A DNA stretch of 64,000 bases from Notospermus geniculatus (GCA_002633025.1 NMRB01000081.1:588415-652414), one strand, 5' to 3'; positions 24,197 through 36,926 are shown, counted from the first letter of the stretch. Numbers and translations are program-made. The notes: generated by a model not told the origin, from the letters alone.

Positions 24197-24208
24197 TGCG
24201 CATGCGCA
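24197..24208. promoter_or_regulatory. NRF1-type palindrome TGCGCATGCGCA
   Basis: A perfect 12-base match to the NRF1 consensus, conserved at 34213-34224 in the other allele. A TATA-like GTATAAAT lies about 50 bases downstream on the plus strand. A 62-codon frame at 24358-24546 follows but is not recognisable. A promoter is possible, not shown. Confidence 0.35.
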
Positions 24209-24589
24209 GATCAGACAACCCGGAGGTACTCCTGGTGCAAGTAATGAGACGCAATAGTATAAATTCTGACATTTATGTCTTTGATCAGAGTGATATGTAA
24301 GATGTCATTGGGATCGATAGAAACATCTGACCCCGGGCTGGGTCAGTCACAAATATTATGGGATCCAATTGTACATACAGTGGTCAGAAAGGGCCTAAAG
24401 CTAAGAATGTTGTGACTGATATGGTAGATTATACGGTACGGTGGTCAACGGACAGATGTCACTTTGGGGCATGTCTAATTCCTTTTGAGAAATGGTCAGG
24501 TCATAATACAAGTAGTTCTCTCTGGACACCAACATACCAGTATTGATATCAGTACGCGAAACATTTTCATTTGTCGACCAGGGCGGGCC

Positions 24590-24710
24590 GTCACGAAACT
24601 CCGATAGCACTAACAGTGCCAAACAGAGAGGTATGCAATGGCTTTTACCATTACAGAATTTCTCTGTTAGGCCCTGTTAGTGCTAACGGAGTTTCTTGGC
24701 GGTCGGCCCT
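24590..24710. mobile_element. Small fold-back element, allele C1
   Basis: The inverted arms GAAACTCC and GCACTAACAG pair with CTGTTAGTGC and GGAGTTTC, continuing to GGGCCG and CGGCCC ends. Both alleles carry it (34596-34726), so it is older than their split. Confidence 0.6.
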
Positions 24711-24922
24711 GATGGTCCGTTTCTGATCACGGATTCATCACAAACGGTCCTCTGGTAAATGGCAATAGCACGCGGTGGCGGCCAACAGATATGTATGAGT
24801 GAGGGGACCCCTTATTAGGCTACTCGCCAAAGTACTATATTGTACTTCGAGAGATTGATAAAGAAGATAAAAAGCCACTGAGGTGTCGTTCATAAGACGA
24901 CCAAGGAAAAGGCTAAGGCCAC

Positions 24923-25065
24923 GCGCACATTTGCGGCAAAACTCAATGCGGTATAGGGGTGTTTTTTTTAAATCGACTGACCCGGGTGAATGACGAGTTG
25001 ACAGCGTTTGGTCAGTCTACTTTAAAAACACCCCTCCCGCATTGAGTTTTGCGGCAAATGTGCGC
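24923..25065. mobile_element. Long-arm hairpin element, allele C1
   Basis: Arms starting GCGCACATTTGCGGCAAAAC pair with the right end along about 55 bases, up to the centre GACCCGGGTGAATGACGAG. Fixed in both alleles. The copy at 34934-35083 extends the arms outward by GCCAA and TTGGC. Confidence 0.75.
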
Positions 25066-26365
25066 TGACTTAACAAAACATGTCCTGTATACGAAGTGTT
25101 CCAGAGCAAACTTGCAGATGCAATGCTTTGGTAATTTTACATTTATCCTTAGAATGGCATTCGTTGATCGGAGTGACATATCAATTGCACTGTAGGGACA
25201 TATCCAATAAATAAAATTCGATGCCAAAAACCGACCAATTGGAAGAGCTGAACGTTTACAGGACCTCGTATGCACTTCATGCCGGTATGCCGACTTTAGA
25301 TCTATTCCAGCGGGTGAATGGAGAAAATTCATAAGTACGAAACGCCGCTCACTGCGCGTTCCCATGCCTAAGGCCCCGCCCCGAAGCCAGGCTGACGTAG
25401 GAACATTGCATGTCACTTAAACGCCCGTTATCCCAACTTTAATATGACCCAAGCGACCACAATCGATAAGACAACATCGTAGAAATTTCTAATCTTCTGA
25501 ATTTGTCCGNTAAAGTTCGACTCCAAATGTCAAGCCAACAATGCAGAACAATAACCAAAATGTGTGATTATGCCTATAACTTAAGGTCAATGTCACCGGA
25601 TCACTCTTGCCTTTCCGTATTTCCTTGGGGGTGAGAGTATGGTGGTAATGATAATGAATCATGGGCACATACTGAAGAATATAAATGAAAAGAAGCAAAT
25701 CATATTCAAGTTGTAATTTCCCATCAAGTGGTAAAAGCAGCGTAACTAGTATAGACCAATTCAGACTAAGTAATAAGTTGCGTCAACTGACAACTTGGGA
25801 AAAATGATATCAACAATAGGATGAGGATATCAACAATAGAATGCATTAACGGGACCAGGCCTTTGGGGGGAGAGAAAGATATAAAAATGATTAGATGAAA
25901 AGTTACAAAAGTGTCTAGGTGCCTTTAGGATCTTAGGTAAATGGTTGATTGTGAGAATATAAAAATGTGATATGTGAAAAAAATATACACAAGTAAGCGA
26001 CTTAGCTGACGAGTGACTTCAATAGATATAAGATGAATTAATACCACCCTCCTGTTAAGTCTATCCGACCTCTAGTTTTGCTCGTGAGCTGTGTCGGCTT
26101 TTCCTGACCAGGACATCTAAGAATCCCAACGTTGAGCGAAGAACACCAAACTACGTTCTGACAGTTCCCCCTTTGTCATTCTATGTTCGAAAGTGACTGT
26201 TTATCAGCGATATATTATTGCAGTCAACAGTGTTGTCATTGCATATTGTAATTTGATTTTTTCCATCAGGGCCGAAGCCAAAACATAACATTAGTCTACA
26301 TGTATGATGGCAGTGGCAAGTATGGAAGAGAGAGGCCATCTCATGCTACTTATGTTCCTCACTTG

Positions 26366-26606
26366 ATATAATAACCAAAGTCGTCATCCAGAAATTTTGC
26401 AAATTTTCGACCCCAACCTGGGTCTTCTTCAGGCTGCGGCACTTTCAAGTCGAGCTACCAGAAGTATCATATACTTTTGGTAGCTCGACTTGAAAGTGCC
26501 AGCCTGAAGAACACCCCTGTTGGGGTCGAAAATTTGCAAAATTTCTGGAGGACGACTTCTGTTATTATATCATTTTGTGTGTCGCCTTTTGTGCTCTAGT
26601 TTTGGA
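26366..26606. mobile_element. Inverted GACCCC-hairpin element, allele of 14466
   Basis: Same insertion point and orientation as in C1. The right target duplication (26607-26623) is intact and the left has one substitution (26349-26365). The central palindrome here keeps a full GTCGAGCTACCAGAAGTAT arm pair. Confidence 0.8.
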
Positions 26607-29451
26607 TCATGTTCCTCACTTGAATGCGGTATTTTACTTGCACTTCACAAATGCACAAGGGGCAAGGCACCACGGCTTAATGTTCCACGTCCTAATATTC
26701 TTTTTTATTTTTAGTTTTTACATATAAGTACTTGCTGGGGAAATAATGTGTAAACTGAGAATGCTTTTTTTATTTCTGGCCACTGATGTCTGTAAGTAAC
26801 GAACATCGTACACGGGCAAGTTTTTATGAATACACTCAATAAAGGCTTACATGTCTAGTGTAGTACATATTTACGCCGTTGGCTCCGAAACAGAATTTAA
26901 GAAAAAACGTACGAAGAATCTGAACGTGTACGGCGGGCATTGGATGTTTGCTTGAAAAAGCCCCTTTCTGAGGATCTTTACCAGTAATGTCACCAAATAA
27001 CAATACGTGCAAGTCAGCTTTTGTACCAATTTGTACAAATTACAACTAATACCCATTAGTCACATAAGCTTTGAGGGATTTTCCTGATTAACTGGACAAA
27101 ATATATTTCCATAACGAAAGGTGCGAGGATAAATGAAATGCACAACGGTTCCCTGTGTCAGGGATAATGCCTCAGTAAGCCTGTAATGTGGGCTTTGTTC
27201 TGGGTTTTTGTTGTTGATAAAGGCTTCCCCGTTTTACCCAACATGACATGCGTTAAAGGGTTGACTCTGTCGAAAGAAACTGGGCTCAGCTCATCTTCCG
27301 CAGTCATATATAATATATCGATGGTGATTTACGTTCCATCAGGATCCCAGGTTGCCAACTATGTATAAAATGTCCGAGAAAAAATCTTTTAAGACTGTTC
27401 CAACATCATTAGGCCTAGATCGTCGAGAAATCTGGTAGACACGACGCTGAGTGTTCAATGATGATTCACGTACAGAAGTTTCTTTTCTGCGATGGGCACC
27501 CGTCACCAGATCCGATAAATGGACATGCAGCCAAAAAAAATGCAACAAGGAGTTGTGAGCAGTGCGACATGCAGAAATCCACATTTCGAATGTCGGTCTC
27601 TTCTTTTTTCTGTTCCAACCAAAATGTACCCATCGGTGTGGGTTTGCTTCTGGTCTTTTATCCTTGTCATCACAACAGAACCACCCATACAACGTAACAG
27701 ACTCAGCTGTCGACGTTTATGTAACTTGCGCCAACGCTTAATAATGTAAGTGTAAAATTCGTTTCGCGAAAATGGATAAATAACATACGGACGTGTCCGA
27801 GTGGCTCAAAGGAAACATTTTGGGCCGTGGGACAGTGATAAATAGTAAATAACCAGACTTACTGACATAAGTGTTCCTTCCATTCCTGCAAACAGCACAC
27901 ACTGGTATTGGATTATCGCTTTTTGATCAGGACGGCTTCTCGGCACTAATTTTTTCTTCTTGCTGTTGTAGTTTTTGAAAGACACCGTTCCTAAATGTTC
28001 GTTCGATGAGGAGTATGCGGTTTAGACAATTTTTTTCTCTACAACGGATGAAATTGGCGTGATCGTTTTTGGGGGTAGACACAGCTGAAGGGCTGACAAG
28101 CTCTGATCATTTGTATCTACCTAAGATGCTGGATGTAGCACCTCGACGACGGAGACATGCAAGAAGGTCTTGTACCCTTGAGCGGAGCGACAAATCCGCA
28201 CGTTTCAGGAAACAGTTTTTTCCTAAACCTTTAGATCCTCTTTCGGCCGTTTTTACCACTTCCCTACGGCATTACCTGTCCATATGCTGGCTTCATTAAA
28301 ATTCAAAGTACGAACCCGATGAGAAAAGCCAACTTCCGAAGTTTCAAATGTTTCATTGCTTAAGCCAGGGACTCTCCAAAGAATACCAAAGGCATTTGAG
28401 TTCGTTTCAAGCCAATACACCAACCTACAGCATTTTCCTCTCGTCACCAGGGCATTTTTAACATGAAATGAAATGCCATGACAGGAAGGGGTCTCTTTTA
28501 CAGATAGAAATTGCATTTGGTATTCTTTATACAAAAGAAAACGGTAAGAATTTGTTGTTGACAGGTGTCCAACAGTTGGGAAGTTTCTGGTTAAGTAATC
28601 GATTACTGTTATTGAATGAAGGCATAAAGCTAATGCATTCGCATTTCTGCAGAAAATAACCTGATTCCTTATACGAAATGACCAGTAAAAATATCGTAAA
28701 AAGTTTATCTTTTTCTGCAGAAAGGAGAATGTATTACTGGACCTTCGCCTTCCTAACGTCTGCTCAGTAGAGTTGTCATGCATGTGTAGATGGTAGGGGG
28801 ACCGCGACAGGGGCATCTTCGTGTAAGCTTGTACTTCACCCACAGTATAAACATCGTGGGCCTTATGATATAAAGATCCTGCCGGACGTTAAGTGGGCGA
28901 AAGTCCAGCCACTACCTACATGTAGATAGCACGAACGAGGGTGGTTATGAATATGTTATAAGTAATATCTGAGTGATTCTATGCAGTGTCTGCGCATTCT
29001 TTCATTCTCAATAGCGTATACAAAACAGAGAACATAAAGAAATTATATATCCGTACATGGACCAAGATTATACCAGATACCAAGCGTCAATGGTTGAAGA
29101 ATACATAAAACGTCAATAGTACAGAATATGTTTGCTCAACTGTTTTTCCTCACACAGAACCATCATGGAAGTCTTTCAAAATCTTTGCTGGGGAAAGCTT
29201 ACCATTCTACTGGAAAGGCTCGTGTTATAAGGAAGTTGGCGATGATATTCTTTACACGGGTTTTGGATGGTTTATCATTCTAGATTATAGATGCTGACTG
29301 TTCGCTAAAATATGGCAAGGCAGACAATGACGTGGTTCAACTGGTTATGGGGCAGGGCTGTTTTGTTCAGAACGTTTTTGCACATGGCCCAACATTCTGT
29401 ATAGGTTAATTCACTTTTTCCTACAAACAGAATAACGAAATAGTTTGTTAT

Positions 29452-29459
29452 TACATGTA
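29452..29459. other. Polymorphic TACATGTA octamer (TA in other allele)
   Basis: C1 has TA at 18595-18596 with identical flanks, GTTTGTTAT and CGTTTTTGTAC. Confidence 0.9.
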
Positions 29460-29721
29460 CGTTTTTGTACAAATAAGATTTATCATCCTGAATGAAGAAA
29501 TTCATTTTCGTAGTATCTGACAACAATTCTAATTCTATCATAAACTATTAATCCCACGTCATCAACACAAGAAAACTGATCTTTAAAAACAGTGCCAACT
29601 GCCCCATTCCAATCCATATATTTTTATTAATTAATCCACAACATCCATTGTAGTGAAGATTTAAAAATATCATTTTAACTCAGAAACATCACAAAAAGCG
29701 CCCCAGCCACGTGCACAATAC

Positions 29722-30873
29722 ACCCATTCTAAGTTTTAAACGTTCCTTTCGGTTTTAGGGCAATCGTGGTCCCTTTTGTATATACTCAACGAGAACCATT
29801 CTCCCCTCATAAAAGTAATACCATAATTGATTATTCTTAATAACTGTACATCAACTGGCTTACACAATTTGATATGTCTGCTATTAGTGCGAATTTCCTA
29901 GAGGGACACAACGCAAAAAGTCTTACGGGAATCAGGATTCCATTTACTGTCCGTTTGCGCATCAATTACGACCTTTTGTCTGTTGTAGTCGGGCGACGGT
30001 TAAAAAGTCATAATCATGGATTACATTTAGAGGCAAACAGACACTGGCCCAGTACCATTTTCTTCTTACGAAGGCAAAAAGTGATGGTAAACAGAAAAAC
30101 AAATTTGTGTAAGAAACTGTGACATGGTAAATGCAAATGCAATTAATCCTTTAGGTCCCTTTTTTTCATCGCGGGGCAAACCCACACCAGGCCCTTATTC
30201 GAGAGTGTTATTATATCAATTCTTTGGCGTGCGTGCTTCTCAATGCGTACAAACAATATTTTCTAACTTTCAGAACAACAAAATATTATAAACGTTTGTG
30301 AAAGTAAATTAATAAAAGTTTTTCCATAATTTCGTTATCCCAGAATTCGAGATACATCGAATGAGGAACCGGAGTGCCGTTTATCCCGTCATGAAAAAAA
30401 TGAGCTGTACATTTTCTACAGGAATAATGAGATAAAGACGTTGATTATCGCCATCCTATCTCTTCATTTTAAGGAAAAAAGCAGCGAAAATGCAGAAATT
30501 TTCATCTGCTACAAGATGAAGTAAATTTTAATGCCAGGCGGCCGAAACAAAAGGGTTGTTTTCACGCCAGAAATAAACGGAAATAACGTTAGGAAAAAGA
30601 AACTTCGGTCGCACCGCTCGCAGCGCCACGTCGTGACGTTAGTTCCTCCGGTTCCCCATTGTTGCCAACCAGAGGGGGTCATTGTTCTATGAACCTAAAA
30701 CTAATCCCGCAGATTTAAGTGTCAGGTGACGACCAAAGACGATTACCGACAACAGCCTAATTTCAGCCGGTTCAACATGGAAAGGTTGCATCACTAAATC
30801 TGCTAATATTTGTTCTCAGCGATTTCATCACGGATAACACCCTTGAAATGAAGCCTCGAGGATTGTAGCGGGA
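29722..30873 (+). other. Sequence filling the C1 gap; no gene seen
   Basis: This stretch corresponds to the N-run 18859-19832. It holds only frames under about 85 codons and no recognised repeat. It is moderately GC-rich near 30600-30670. Confidence 0.7.
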
Positions 30874-32134
30874 GTTATTAGTTGACTTGGTCCCACTACC
30901 TATAGGCGCCTGAGGCTCGGCACCGTCCGACATTCGTCAACACGGACATATGATTTCGACAAACACTCAATATGAAATATTGAGAAAGGTTGCGAGAATT
31001 TCTCATTAACTTTTGCGTATTTGTTAACACATGAACTATCTAGAAGCAACCTTGACGCTGATCACTTCATTTTGAAGTTATTGGTCATCAGTGAACATTT
31101 TAACCATGAACTGTCCTGGGAATTTTGAAATTATCTCCGCAAACATAAGTTGGAACCCAGACTACGATTGATGGTTTCAATCATTTTTATGGCTTTATAC
31201 ACAATTTATCTAATGGGCCAGGCATGACAACACAAAATAATTATTTGGGAAATATTAATTAAGAAGTATACACGAGTGAATACGATGCAGTTATGCGAGT
31301 TCCTATTTTTACCAAGACTACGAAGCGGAAAGAGGGTTTCCACATGATGCTGACCACTCGAGGTGATTATTTTTGATTTCACTCGACTTTCTCACTCCAT
31401 CCATTTCAAGTTTTCATTTTTTATTGCTGTGGCGAAATCAATTCGAGGTTACCTCCCTTAATCAATACAAAAATGATCAAATAATATTCCTTTGATAATT
31501 AGGCCGATGACAGAAACCACAGCCTGTGATTATACTATGGTGTGTTCTTGTGTTGTCGCCATCACACGACGCCCCAACTCCCTTCACATACGCCAAGTAT
31601 CAATTACAAACCCGAGTGTCGGGTATCATCCACCGAACGGTCACGGCATTTGAATCGAACCAATCACCGATCACCGCGCGGCAGATATAATTGCAATAAA
31701 TACGAATCAAGTATCGACAACATTCTCTGTCATGAGATGAAAAAAAATCAAGTATGATATTTATCCGATTGCTTTTTTCATGCGTGTGTATCTTAATATG
31801 GTATTTAGTTGCATCATCTCAGGGCGTGTCATATATACATCGATCTTGCACTCTCACACGTAGAGGATAATAAAACAACGACCTTAGGATCCCCTCCGGA
31901 AAAAATCCAGCGGAGCAAATATCAGAACGGAGCGAACAGTATCATTTTTCTGTTTGTTCCGACTTGTTCAAACACCAGGGGAGTCCGATAAATTACATGA
32001 CAGTATAATTATTAACCCATTACCAATTACACTTGTATTAAGTCATCACGCATGTGATAGTACAAGTGTCAGGTTTCTCTTTTGGGAAAAAGTGTTGACG
32101 CCCATCTTTCGTACCGAATTGAGTAAGACATAAC

Positions 32135-32379
32135 GGTGGAAAATAAGGAAGAAGTGGGAAATTTTGGAATTTTGCGTGAATTTTTCAATTTCTCAAATTG
32201 GGAGATATTTTTTTCCCATTTTGAGAAACTTTCTTAAAATGACATGACATTTTGTCTGATTTTTTCGGGCGATATTTCTCAAAATGGGGAAAATTTTTCT
32301 CCCAATTTGAGAAATTGGAAAATTCACGCAAAATGCCAAAATTTCCCACTTCTTATTTTCCACTTTTATTTCTTACTCC
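32135..32379. mobile_element. Hairpin MITE, GTGGAAAATAAGAAG family, allele of copy 2
   Basis: Allelic to 21126-21365. The right terminus TTTATTTCTTACTCC became the target of the retroposon at 32380. Confidence 0.8.
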
Positions 32380-32483
32380 ATGATAATAAGCAAAAAGTCA
32401 ATCTCCAGAATTCACGAATTTTCGACCCCAACCGGGGTCTTTTTCAAGTGGAACTTTACAATCTGACACTCTAGAAAAGACTG
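32380..32483 (-). mobile_element. Short GACCCC-hairpin retroposon, allele-specific, 12-base duplication
   Basis: 104 bases absent from allele C1, flanked by the direct repeat ATTTCTTACTCC (32368-32379 and 32484-32495). C1 has this target once. Read on the minus strand it contains GATTGTAAAGTTCC, the hairpin GACCCCGGTTGGGGTC followed by GAAAATTCG, and ends in GCTTATTATCAT. The member at 62727 has the same 3' end and a different 5' end, as expected for 5'-truncated retroposons. Confidence 0.85.
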
Positions 32484-32977
32484 ATTTCTTACTCCCTTAC
32501 CGAAAATAGTTCGGCGGATGTATACCATCCGGATGGGCCAGGAGCTGATGAGACATGCGTTTTGACGGGACAAAGTTATGATTCGAAAGACGTATCATTT
32601 TTCATATCGCCCTGCCTTCCTGTTGAGATGGTTAACCAGTGACATGGAGATAATTGCACGCGAATTTAAGAGGATGAAGTGAAATGCGATCGGCCAAGAC
32701 CAGCTGATGAAGACAAAGGTCCCATTAGCCTGGTTGTAATCGGATTTATTCCGGTATGATCCGCCATTAGTGACATGTACCTACATTTTATGTATTGTTC
32801 TAATTCATTAAAGTGAGAGGAAAGTGAAATACGAGATGTATATCTTTATCTCATCCGTTATTCGTCATTCGGACATACTGGTTCTTTAAATTGCCAAGGA
32901 GGATGTGGATGGTTAAGGCAAAAACAACAGTCTTCTTTTGAAATGAAAATACTTCAAGAGGTTACGGAAGGGTTAAT

Positions 32978-33487
32978 AGATAGGCTGCGCAGCTTTCCGA
33001 CTCCGACTCCGGCTTCAACTACCAGAATGAATTGCAGTCCCCTGTAGACATCCTTGATAAAAACGATTTGATAACTTTGTGGCAGAATAATTTTGACTTG
33101 TAATCGGAAGTTCACGTAAATCGCAAATATCAGGGAGTTTTCGCAAAGCCCCCGAAACGCCAACGCGAACGCCAAACCCATTGTTCGATGCCACGAAGAG
33201 AGCAGCGAACAAAAGGATAGACGTTCGCGTTGGCGTTTCGGGGGCTTTGCGAAAACTCCCTATTATAGTCGTGTTTCAAGTCGTAACGTCTAGGATTACG
33301 AATTCAATATCCATTATTTATCCGCACTTCCGATTTATAAAGCCAAATTTTTCTGCCTTCAATTTATGGGGTTTGACGAATTGAAAACTTCTATCAAATC
33401 GTTTTTATCAAGGATGTCCATAGCGGACTGCAATTCATTCTCGTAGTTGAAGTCGGAGTCGGAGTCGGGCTGCTGCGCAACCTCTCT
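32978..33487. mobile_element. Large fold-back element with AAT flanks, allele C2
   Basis: Allelic to 21851-22219. It is longer because of the hairpin at 33132-33261 and because it retains about 35 bases of the right arm that were lost from C1. Confidence 0.7.
33132..33261. mobile_element. AGGGAG-ended hairpin, allele-specific, ATT target
   Basis: Arms of more than 40 bases (AGGGAGTTTTCGCAAAGCCC onward) are almost perfect inverted repeats. C1 has the empty site GCAAATATTATAG near 22028. The flanks are ATC (33129-33131) and ATT (33262-33264), fitting a 3-base ATT duplication with one later change. It is nested in the centre of the larger fold-back element. Confidence 0.85.
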
Positions 33488-34595
33488 AATAACCAACATG
33501 CCGAGAGAATAAGACAGCCGGACCGAAATGACAAGTGATCATATTTTGCCAACTCTCAATATTATCACAAAAAGCCTTAAGGATACAAATGACCGTAAAA
33601 ATCAATTTGCAACATTGTGTCCCATCAGCAACATTAAAAAAAGAACCACGTTGAATGCTGAACTTGACCATGTTTTCTTAATCGCGCAACCGGAGCACCC
33701 GTATTGCCATTTGATGATCTGAGATTTGCGGGGCACATCAGGTCTAGACGCATTTTCTGTGTATCATCCGTCAATGAGTGTTTGAAGCTGCCCCTAGCCT
33801 AGGCCCCCAACTCACTTTCGATAGTGAGACTACAATGTCTGGCACGTTTTTATTAAAAATTCCATTGCAGCCGAAGTTCTCAAGTGGGTTTGCCCAAAGT
33901 ATGTTTGGTGTGGCTTCGGGAGTGTACCAATGAGGACCAGATTTGCGATGTCCAGTAGGTGCGCGGTGGTGGGCTACTTGTAGGCCTATGTATTTTGTTG
34001 CCGTTCTCCGATCGCGTAGCTGATTGGAGGGTCTGGCAACTATCTCGCCTAAACCTCCAAAGGGGTGTGCCAAATTTTAGGGTGGTCTGAAATAATTTTG
34101 TCATGACGGTTCCCTTGTCCCCCAAGGGACCGCAGTACAAGTGTGATTCTGATCATCACCTTTGATGATGGACGTATCACAAGTAAACACGCATGAGCCA
34201 AGTAGCAGACGATGCGCATGCGCAGACCAGACAACCCGGAGGTACTCCTGGTACAAGTAATGAGACGCAATAGTATAAATTCTGACATTTATGTCTTTGA
34301 TCAGTGTGATATGTAAGATGTCATTGGGGTCGATAGAAACATCTGACCCCGGGCTGGGTCAGTCACAAATATTATGGGATCCAATTGTACATACAGTGGT
34401 CAGAAAGGGCCTAAAGCTAAAAATGTTGTGACTGATATGGTAGATTATACGCTACGGTGGTCAACGGACAGATGTCACTTTGGGGCATGTCTAATTCCTT
34501 TTGAGAAATGGTCAGGTCATAATACAAGTAGTTCTCTCTGGACACCAACATACCAGTATTGATATCAGTACGCGGAACATTTTCATTTGTCGACC

Positions 34596-34726
34596 AGGGC
34601 GGGCCGTCACGAAACTCCGATAGCACTAACAGTGCCTAACAGAGAGGTATGCAATGGCTTTTACCATTACAGAATTTCTCTGTTAGGCCCTGTTAGTGCT
34701 AACGGAGTTTCTTGGCGGTCGGCCCT
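34596..34726. mobile_element. Small fold-back element, allele C2
   Basis: Allele of 24590-24710, nearly identical. Confidence 0.6.
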
Positions 34727-34933
34727 GATGGTCCGTTTCTGATCACGGATTTATCACAAACGGTCCTCTGGTAAATGGCAATAGCACGCGGTGGCGGCCA
34801 ACAGATATGTATGAGTGAGGGGACCCCTTATTAGGCTACTCGCCAAAGTACTATATTGTACTTCGAGAGATTGATAAAGAAGATAAAAAGCCACTGAGGT
34901 GTCGTTCATAAGACGACCAAGGGAAAGGCTAAC

Positions 34934-35083
34934 GCCAAGCGCACATTTGCGGCAAAACTCAATGCGGTAGGGGTGTTTTTTAAAATCGACTGACCCGGGT
35001 GAATGACGAGTCGACAGCGTTGGGTCAGTCGACTTTAAAAACACCCCTACCGCATTGAGTTTTGCCGCAAATGTGCGCTTGGC
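34934..35083. mobile_element. Long-arm hairpin element, allele C2
   Basis: Allele of 24923-25065 with better preserved termini (GCCAAGCGCACATTTGC and its complement). Confidence 0.75.
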
Positions 35084-35896
35084 TTAACAAAACATGTCCT
35101 ATACGAAGTGTTTCAGAGCAAGCTGCCGATGCAATGCTTCGGTAATTTACATTTATCCTTAGAATGGCATTCCCATTCGTTGATCGGAGTGACGTCTCAA
35201 TTGCACTGTAGGGACATATCCAATAAAAAAATTTTGATGCCAGAAACCGACCAATTGGAAGTACTGAACGTTTACAGTACCTCGTATGCAATTCATGCCG
35301 GTATGCCGACTTTAGATCTATTCCAGCGGGTGAATGGTGAATATTCACAAGTACGAAACGCCGCTCACTGCGCGTTCCCATGCCTAAGGCCCCGCCCCGA
35401 AGCCAGGCTGACGTAGGAACATTGCATGTCACTTAAACGCCCGTTATCCCAACTTTAATATGACCCAAGCGACCACAATCGATAAGACAACATCGTAGAA
35501 ATTTCTAATCTTCTGAATTTGTCCGGAGGACATACCCAACTGGAGGCGTGGAAGATCCCTCAAAACCACTGGGGAGAACCAGAAATCATTTTTTTCCTTC
35601 TTTGACATTGTCTTTTCTTGTTATGAATATCCGTAATCGGCCGGGACGGCTCCCCGCCGAGTCTCAACGCTGGATGTCTTTTGACTGCCAATAGAGAAAA
35701 TCAGGAAATGTGATTGCAATGATGATCGCGATTTAGAGCATCACCAAGCAAGGGAAACCACGATATTCGAAAATGGTCCCATGCGGAGATAATGACCGAT
35801 TTCATAAATTCGTGGAACCAAGCTCGTGACAATTTGCTGGCTAATGTTGCCAGAGTTTAATCTCCATGACCAAAAAGTGAGTGATTTAATATTTAG

Positions 35897-36183
35897 AGGA
35901 GCCCGGTGGTGTAGTGGTTCGGGCCTCCGACTAGCGGTCAGAGGATCCCACTGGGCGGAAGACTTTGGGCAAGCCTGTTTGCCGCACTGGCCTCTCTCCA
36001 CCCAGGTGTATAGATGGGATGGGTACCGGTCGGAAATGCTCGATTTATAGCGCTGAATGAGCAGCTCATCTGAGTTCTACTGAAAGGTTTCAGGATAGAC
36101 TGGGGATAAGTGTAGAGTCGGATGAGAACCTCTACCGTAGTTCATATCAGACTATAAACCCAAACTTTAACTTTCACTTTCAC
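35897..36183 (+). mobile_element. tRNA-Ala-like SINE with deleted B-box
   Basis: The head starts GGAGCCCGGTGGTGTAGTGG (A-box) and has the anticodon-loop sequence GACTAGCGGTC. The B-box is missing: ATCCC runs directly into ACTGGGC, where the other allele has CGGGTTCGAATCCC. The loss lies between two ATCCC repeats. The body continues to a CTTTAACTTTCACTTTCACT tail. This SINE differs in body sequence from the one at 23655. Confidence 0.8.
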
Positions 36184-36926
36184 TGTCGAATAATGAAAAG
36201 GGATCGATTCCCAAAAAGCACGACCAGGTTTGCGAGGCAAGTTATATTCCACATCCACTTATTAAACCTTTTTTCTACATCCTTCTATGAGAAAGGCAAA
36301 GAAAATGAATCTACATGACGGTAACAATAGTATTCTTCAAAGAATCTTTTGCCATCTTTAACAAGAACAATAAGTGTCAGTATCTCCCTTCTTCCTCATC
36401 ACTCAGATGAATTTTCAGTATCTGATTTTTATGCGGGACTTCTGTGTTTAGACTTTTTAAAGAAGTAGAACTTATCTAGTGGCTTTTGATGTAACTTGTC
36501 AGAACAAACGTCGTGCGGTCATTGTATCTGAGAATGAGACAAGAAGTTAGTCAAGAACATAAAACAGACTGAAAAATATTCTTCCAAGTCCAGTGGAACC
36601 TGCCAGTTTACCGATCCTTTCCCGCACACTTATCCCTTCTTTGTCTACAGTGAATGCGATGAGTACGAGCGTAGGTAGTAAGAATTCATTCAATTGCAAA
36701 GAAAAACAATAAGATTTTCTGGCCGAAGTACAGTCAACTCTTTGAACAAGTTTGATTTTTAAGGCAAAGTTTACAAGTATAGTCCCAAATAATGTATCAC
36801 ATGCACGCCCCCGGCGAAAATCCGTAGTCTGAGATACTTCATTCTGTCAATCAAAAGATTTTTTCGTGTATTACTGTTTTGAGGAATCAAGATATCCACA
36901 TTCACAAACCTGAGTGGGGTAGACAT
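35940..36926 (+). repeat. Haplotype copy D1
   Basis: This block is repeated at 36928-37931 directly after the N at 36927. It begins inside the SINE head. It differs by a few indels, including a TA that is TAGCCTA in D2. Confidence 0.85.

Larger units (their letters stand above)
13628..25509 (+). repeat. Haplotype copy C1 (about 11.9 kb)
   Basis: The whole block recurs in the same order at 25511-35525, starting directly after the N at 25510. The copies are highly similar but differ by many substitutions, small indels and several complete transposon insertions. C1 alone carries the elements at 15791-16472, 17599-17835 and 23655-23938 and the segment 22331-23272. C1 also has a 974-base N-run where C2 has sequence. 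I infer two alleles. No frame longer than about 100 codons stays open in both copies, so the block shows no sign of coding. Confidence 0.9.
25511..35525 (+). repeat. Haplotype copy C2 (about 10.0 kb)
   Basis: Second allele of 13628-25509. It lacks the C1-specific insertions but has its own at 32380-32483 and 33132-33261, and it has real sequence across the C1 gap. After 35525 the scaffold continues into unique DNA, so this contig is the one that extends rightward. Confidence 0.9.

Noticed and set aside
28253-28843. 196-codon minus-strand frame
   Set aside because: In the other haplotype the same DNA is interrupted by frame-changing indels and a transposon insertion. It also overlaps a plus-strand frame at 28069-28299, so it looks like chance.
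13628-35525. True segmental tandem duplication
   Set aside because: Not excluded, but four separate cases each with a single N exactly at the junction are better explained by unmerged haplotypes.
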